Part shown: positions 61,272 to 64,000 of the stretch, one piece after another
Layout of the letters: each line of letters starts with the position of its first letter
How positions within the stretch are numbered: the stretch's first letter is position 1
Origin: Cupriavidus sp. YR651
GTDB lineage: Bacteria; Pseudomonadota; Gammaproteobacteria; Burkholderiales; Burkholderiaceae
DNA length: 64,000 bases
Direction of reading: 5' to 3'
Assembly (NCBI RefSeq): GCF_900101625.1
Contig: NZ_FMYZ01000004.1
Span: 371,571-435,570, forward strand
Notes under the pieces: model-generated
Database searches by the model: none
Told to the model about the DNA's origin: nothing
What the model saw: the letters and a program-made list of their open reading frames with translations, nothing else
Position numbers and translations under genes: made by a program

Positions 61272-62808
61272 GGCCGCCGGCGCCCCCTCCGCGCCTTTCG
61301 CGCCCTCTGCCCCCGACACCGGTACGCTGCATCAGGCGCTGCCGGTGGCGGTGGTGGAGCACGAGCGCGTGGTGCTGGCCAACGGTCCGGCCATGGCGCT
61401 GGGCGTGCGCTACGGCATGCGGCGCGGCGGCGTGCAGGCGCTCTCCGCGGACGTCGTTCAGCTCGATCGCGACCCCGTGGCGGAGGCCGCGTTGATGACG
61501 TCGGTGGCGCTGACGTTGCTGCATTTCACACCGGCCGTGACGATCGACCCCGAGCCGGAGGCTGCCACCGTCATGCTCGACGTGACCGCCAGCCTGCGCC
61601 TGTTTGGTGGCCATCGCGCGCTGTGCCGGGCCATCCGCGCCCGCGTGCGCCAGCTGGGCACCTTCGCGCAGATCGGCAGCGGCACCACCGCGCAGGGTGC
61701 GGCGTGGCTCGCGCGCCAGCCGCTGCGGCGCGGGCCGCGTGGCATCGTGCGGCCCGCGCGCCGGGCGGTGAGCGCCACGCGCATGACGCGCCTGCTGGAC
61801 CGGTTGCCGGTGGAGTGCCTGCACACGCTGGCCGATCCGGCATGGCTGGAGGGGGTCGGCTGCCGCATGCTGGCGCAGGTGCGCCGCTTGCCGCGCGCGG
61901 GACTGTCGCGCCGGATCGGCACCGAACTGCTGGACCGGCTGGACCAGGCCTATGGCAAGGTGCCAACCGGGTTTGCATGGTTCGAGGCGCCGCCGACGTT
62001 TGCGCAGCGGTTGGAGCTGCCGGGCCGGATCGAGTCGGCCGAGGGCGTGCTGGCCGGTGCGCAGCGGCTGCTGCTGGCCCTCTCGGGCTGGCTGGCCGCG
62101 CAACAGGCCGGCGTGACGCGCTGCGTGCTGGTGCTGGAACACGAGCGCTACCGGCTGGGCGAGGACACCGACAGCACGCTCGTGCCGCTGGGGCTGGCGC
62201 AGCCGAGCCGCGACGCGGCCCACTTGTCGAAGCTGCTGCGCGAAAAGCTGGACAAGGTCCGCTTTCATGCGCCCGTGGGCGGCCTGGCCTTGCGCGTGGA
62301 GGCGATGGAGACCTGCGTGCCGCAGAGCGATTCGCTGTTCCCGGAGCCCGGTGCGGAGCCTGCTGAGCTGGGCCGCCTGCTCGACACGCTGATGGCGCGC
62401 CTCGGCCGCGACAACGTGTTGCAGCCGCGCCCGCTGGCCGATCATCGTCCCGAACGCGCGAACCAGTGGTGCCCGGTGGACGAGCCGCCCGCGCGTGGCG
62501 CGGCGCGGGCGCCCGCCATCGGCGCGCCGCCACCGGAACGTCCGCTGTGGCTGCTGGAAGCGCCGCTGTCGCTGCGTGTGCACAAGCACCGCCCGGTGTA
62601 CGACGGCCCGCTGGTCATGCTGACGCGCCCCGAGCGGATCGAGGCCGGCTGGTGGGACGGCGGGCTGGCCACGCGCGATTACTTCATCGCCGAGCGTGCC
62701 GACGGGCTGCGCTGCTGGGTCTATCGCGAGCGCCCGGGCCACCCCACGCGCGACGGGCAGGAGGATGGCGGCGAATACCGCTGGTTCCTGCACGGGCTGT
62801 TTGCCTGA
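61180..62808 (+). CDS. imuB: ImuB, Y-family polymerase-like mutasome protein
   Basis: Protein of 542 residues related to DinB polymerases but lacking the catalytic carboxylates, as ImuB does. Landmarks are YWIAVHLPRLSLDALQP, VLANGPAMALGVRYGMRRGGVQAL, DPEPEAATVMLDVTASLRLFGG and a little-finger-like part with ELPGRIES. The C-terminus has CWVYRERPGHPTRDG and a final WFLHGLFA. ImuB links the clamp, ImuA and DnaE2. It begins inside imuA (92-base overlap) and ends 15 bases before dnaE2. Confidence 0.9.
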   Translation: MLTTMPAWPTYWIAVHLPRLSLDALQPSWPEAAGAPSAPFAPSAPDTGTLHQALPVAVVEHERVVLANGPAMALGVRYGMRRGGVQALSADVVQLDRDPVAEAALMTSVALTLLHFTPAVTIDPEPEAATVMLDVTASLRLFGGHRALCRAIRARVRQLGTFAQIGSGTTAQGAAWLARQPLRRGPRGIVRPARRAVSATRMTRLLDRLPVECLHTLADPAWLEGVGCRMLAQVRRLPRAGLSRRIGTELLDRLDQAYGKVPTGFAWFEAPPTFAQRLELPGRIESAEGVLAGAQRLLLALSGWLAAQQAGVTRCVLVLEHERYRLGEDTDSTLVPLGLAQPSRDAAHLSKLLREKLDKVRFHAPVGGLALRVEAMETCVPQSDSLFPEPGAEPAELGRLLDTLMARLGRDNVLQPRPLADHRPERANQWCPVDEPPARGAARAPAIGAPPPERPLWLLEAPLSLRVHKHRPVYDGPLVMLTRPERIEAGWWDGGLATRDYFIAERADGLRCWVYRERPGHPTRDGQEDGGEYRWFLHGLFA

Positions 62809-62823
62809 GCCCCGGGGATCGCC

Positions 62824-64000
62824 ATGTTGCCATCGCTGCCCGGACTTTCCTCGCTGCTGCCGTCGCTGCCCGACTACGTCGAACTGCATTGCATTTCCAA
62901 CTTCACGTTTCTCACCGGCGCCTCGCATCCGCAGGAGCTGATCGCGCGCGCGTTCCGGCTGGGCTACAGCGGGCTGGCGTTGACCGACGAATGTTCGGTG
63001 GCCGGTACCGCGCGGGCCCACCACGCGATCAAGGTGCTGCGCGAGGAAATGTGGGAGGCCGTGGCGCGCAGCGCGCGACGGCTGGCGGCGGGGCAGGCCG
63101 CCGGGGAGATCGACGATGCGGACGAACTGGCGGCGTTTGCGCCGGAAGAGGCTGGGGCCGATGACGACGAGATGCCGCCGCCGGACGTCGACGAGGATGA
63201 GGACCCCGATGCCGCCGCGCGGCGTCACCGCGTGCTGGAGGCCCGCGCGGCCGCTGCCGATGCGTTCAACCTGATCATCGGCAGCCGCTTCGTGCTGGCT
63301 GCCCCGCCGATGCAGGCGGACGCCATGCCGCCGCCGCGTCTGGTGTTGCTGGCCCGGAACCGCGAGGGCTTCGGCAATCTCTGCGAGTTCATCACGCTGG
63401 GCCGCACGCGCGCGGAGAAGGGCAGCTACCTGCTGTATCCGTCGGATATCGCCGACCCCGCCCCCGCGCAGGCGCACCTGCGCGGCATGCCAGATTGCCT
63501 GGCGATCCTGCTGCCCGACTACTGCGCCGATCCGGACGTCCTGCGTGCGCAGGCCGCGTGGTGCCGCGAGACCTTCGGCGATCGCGCGTGGATGGCGCTG
63601 GAGCACTTGCAAGGCCACGCCGAGGCGCTGCACCGGTCGCGCCTGCAGACGGTTTCCGCCGAAACCGGGCTGCCGCTGGTGGCGGCGGGTGCGGTCAACA
63701 TGCACGTGCGCTCGCGCAAGCCGCTGGCCGATGTGCTGACCGCGATCCGCCTGAGCCAGCCGCTGCCCGCCTGCGGCATGGCGCTGGCGCCCAACGCGGA
63801 GGCCCACCTGCGCATGCGGCAGGTGCTGTCGCGGCTCTATCCGCGCGAGACACTGGCGCAGACGCTGGCGATCGCCGGCCAGTGCAAGTTCTCGCTGGAT
63901 ACGCTGCGCTACGAGTATCCCGAGGAACTGGTCCCCGATAACGAGACCCCCATCGGCTATCTGCGCAAGGAAGTGGAGCGCGGCATGCGGGAACGCTTTC
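62824..64000 (+). CDS. dnaE2: error-prone DNA polymerase DnaE2, partial
   Basis: C-family polymerase, 392 codons visible and cut by the window end (family length about 1050-1100). The N-terminal PHP domain starts VELHCISNFTFLTGASHPQELI, with ALTDECSVAGTARAHHAIK following. An acidic low-complexity insertion (about 95-130, e.g. DVDEDEDPDA) interrupts the PHP domain. Further conserved parts are LIIGSRFVL, LVLLARNREGFGNLCEFITLGR and GLPLVAAGAVNMHVRSRKPLADVL. Third gene of the LexA-controlled mutasome cassette. Confidence 0.93.
   Translation, partial: MLPSLPGLSSLLPSLPDYVELHCISNFTFLTGASHPQELIARAFRLGYSGLALTDECSVAGTARAHHAIKVLREEMWEAVARSARRLAAGQAAGEIDDADELAAFAPEEAGADDDEMPPPDVDEDEDPDAAARRHRVLEARAAAADAFNLIIGSRFVLAAPPMQADAMPPPRLVLLARNREGFGNLCEFITLGRTRAEKGSYLLYPSDIADPAPAQAHLRGMPDCLAILLPDYCADPDVLRAQAAWCRETFGDRAWMALEHLQGHAEALHRSRLQTVSAETGLPLVAAGAVNMHVRSRKPLADVLTAIRLSQPLPACGMALAPNAEAHLRMRQVLSRLYPRETLAQTLAIAGQCKFSLDTLRYEYPEELVPDNETPIGYLRKEVERGMRERF

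Overview
This window looks like chromosomal or chromid DNA of a high-GC beta-proteobacterium of the Burkholderiaceae, most likely Cupriavidus or a close relative. The grounds are five Bug/TctC-type solute receptors, a CzcCBA-like heavy-metal efflux operon, a DUF3331 protein, an imuA-imuB-dnaE2 mutasome cassette under an E. coli-type LexA box, and small repeat proteins carrying a YTDGAR motif. The genus is inferred from gene content and was not confirmed by any search. No rRNA, tRNA, CRISPR array, transposase or prophage gene was seen.

Layout. 1-9 kb: an orphan FixJ-type response regulator, an LRAT-like protein, two small secreted DGAR-repeat proteins, an AraC regulator with a DUF3331 gene, a chloroperoxidase-like hydrolase, a thioesterase, an MscS/YbdG channel and a divergent ohr/ohrR peroxide-defence pair. 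9-26.6 kb: an accessory catabolic region in three blocks. They are a GntR-controlled pair of Bug receptors facing an amidohydrolase, a seven-gene operon (CMD-SDR-Bug-amidohydrolase-SMP30-Bug-GST) facing a LysR gene, and an HTH-citrate synthase/SDR block facing a Bug receptor and a cupin-reductase fusion. 27-33.4 kb: a HlyD adaptor, an alpha/alpha-toroid protein, a GT2 synthase with a PilZ-like tail and a NodT/TolC-type outer-membrane factor, which together look like an unorthodox polysaccharide synthesis and export system.

33.4-45 kb: a chemoreceptor, an OFA-family MFS transporter with its 43-residue small subunit, Lrp and LysE genes, a Tat-exported PhoX-like phosphatase behind a candidate Pho box, a beta-propeller lipoprotein, a LysR/PEP-mutase pair and small secreted proteins. 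45-52 kb: a metal-efflux (HME-RND) operon. 53-58.5 kb: a six-gene operon for a B-type (ba3-like) heme-copper oxidase with three c-type cytochromes carrying seven heme sites in all. It is divergent from an orphan nifQ. 60-64 kb: imuA-imuB-dnaE2, with dnaE2 running off the right edge.

The most unusual feature is an interspersed structured repeat present three times (13791-13904, 21652-21866, 52266-52393). Each copy directly abuts the stop codon of the upstream gene and folds into nested stems. Base changes between copies are largely compensated on the opposite arm, which points to selection on structure. The polysaccharide cluster, the cupin-reductase fusion, the orphan nifQ and several near-perfect operator palindromes are the other leads.
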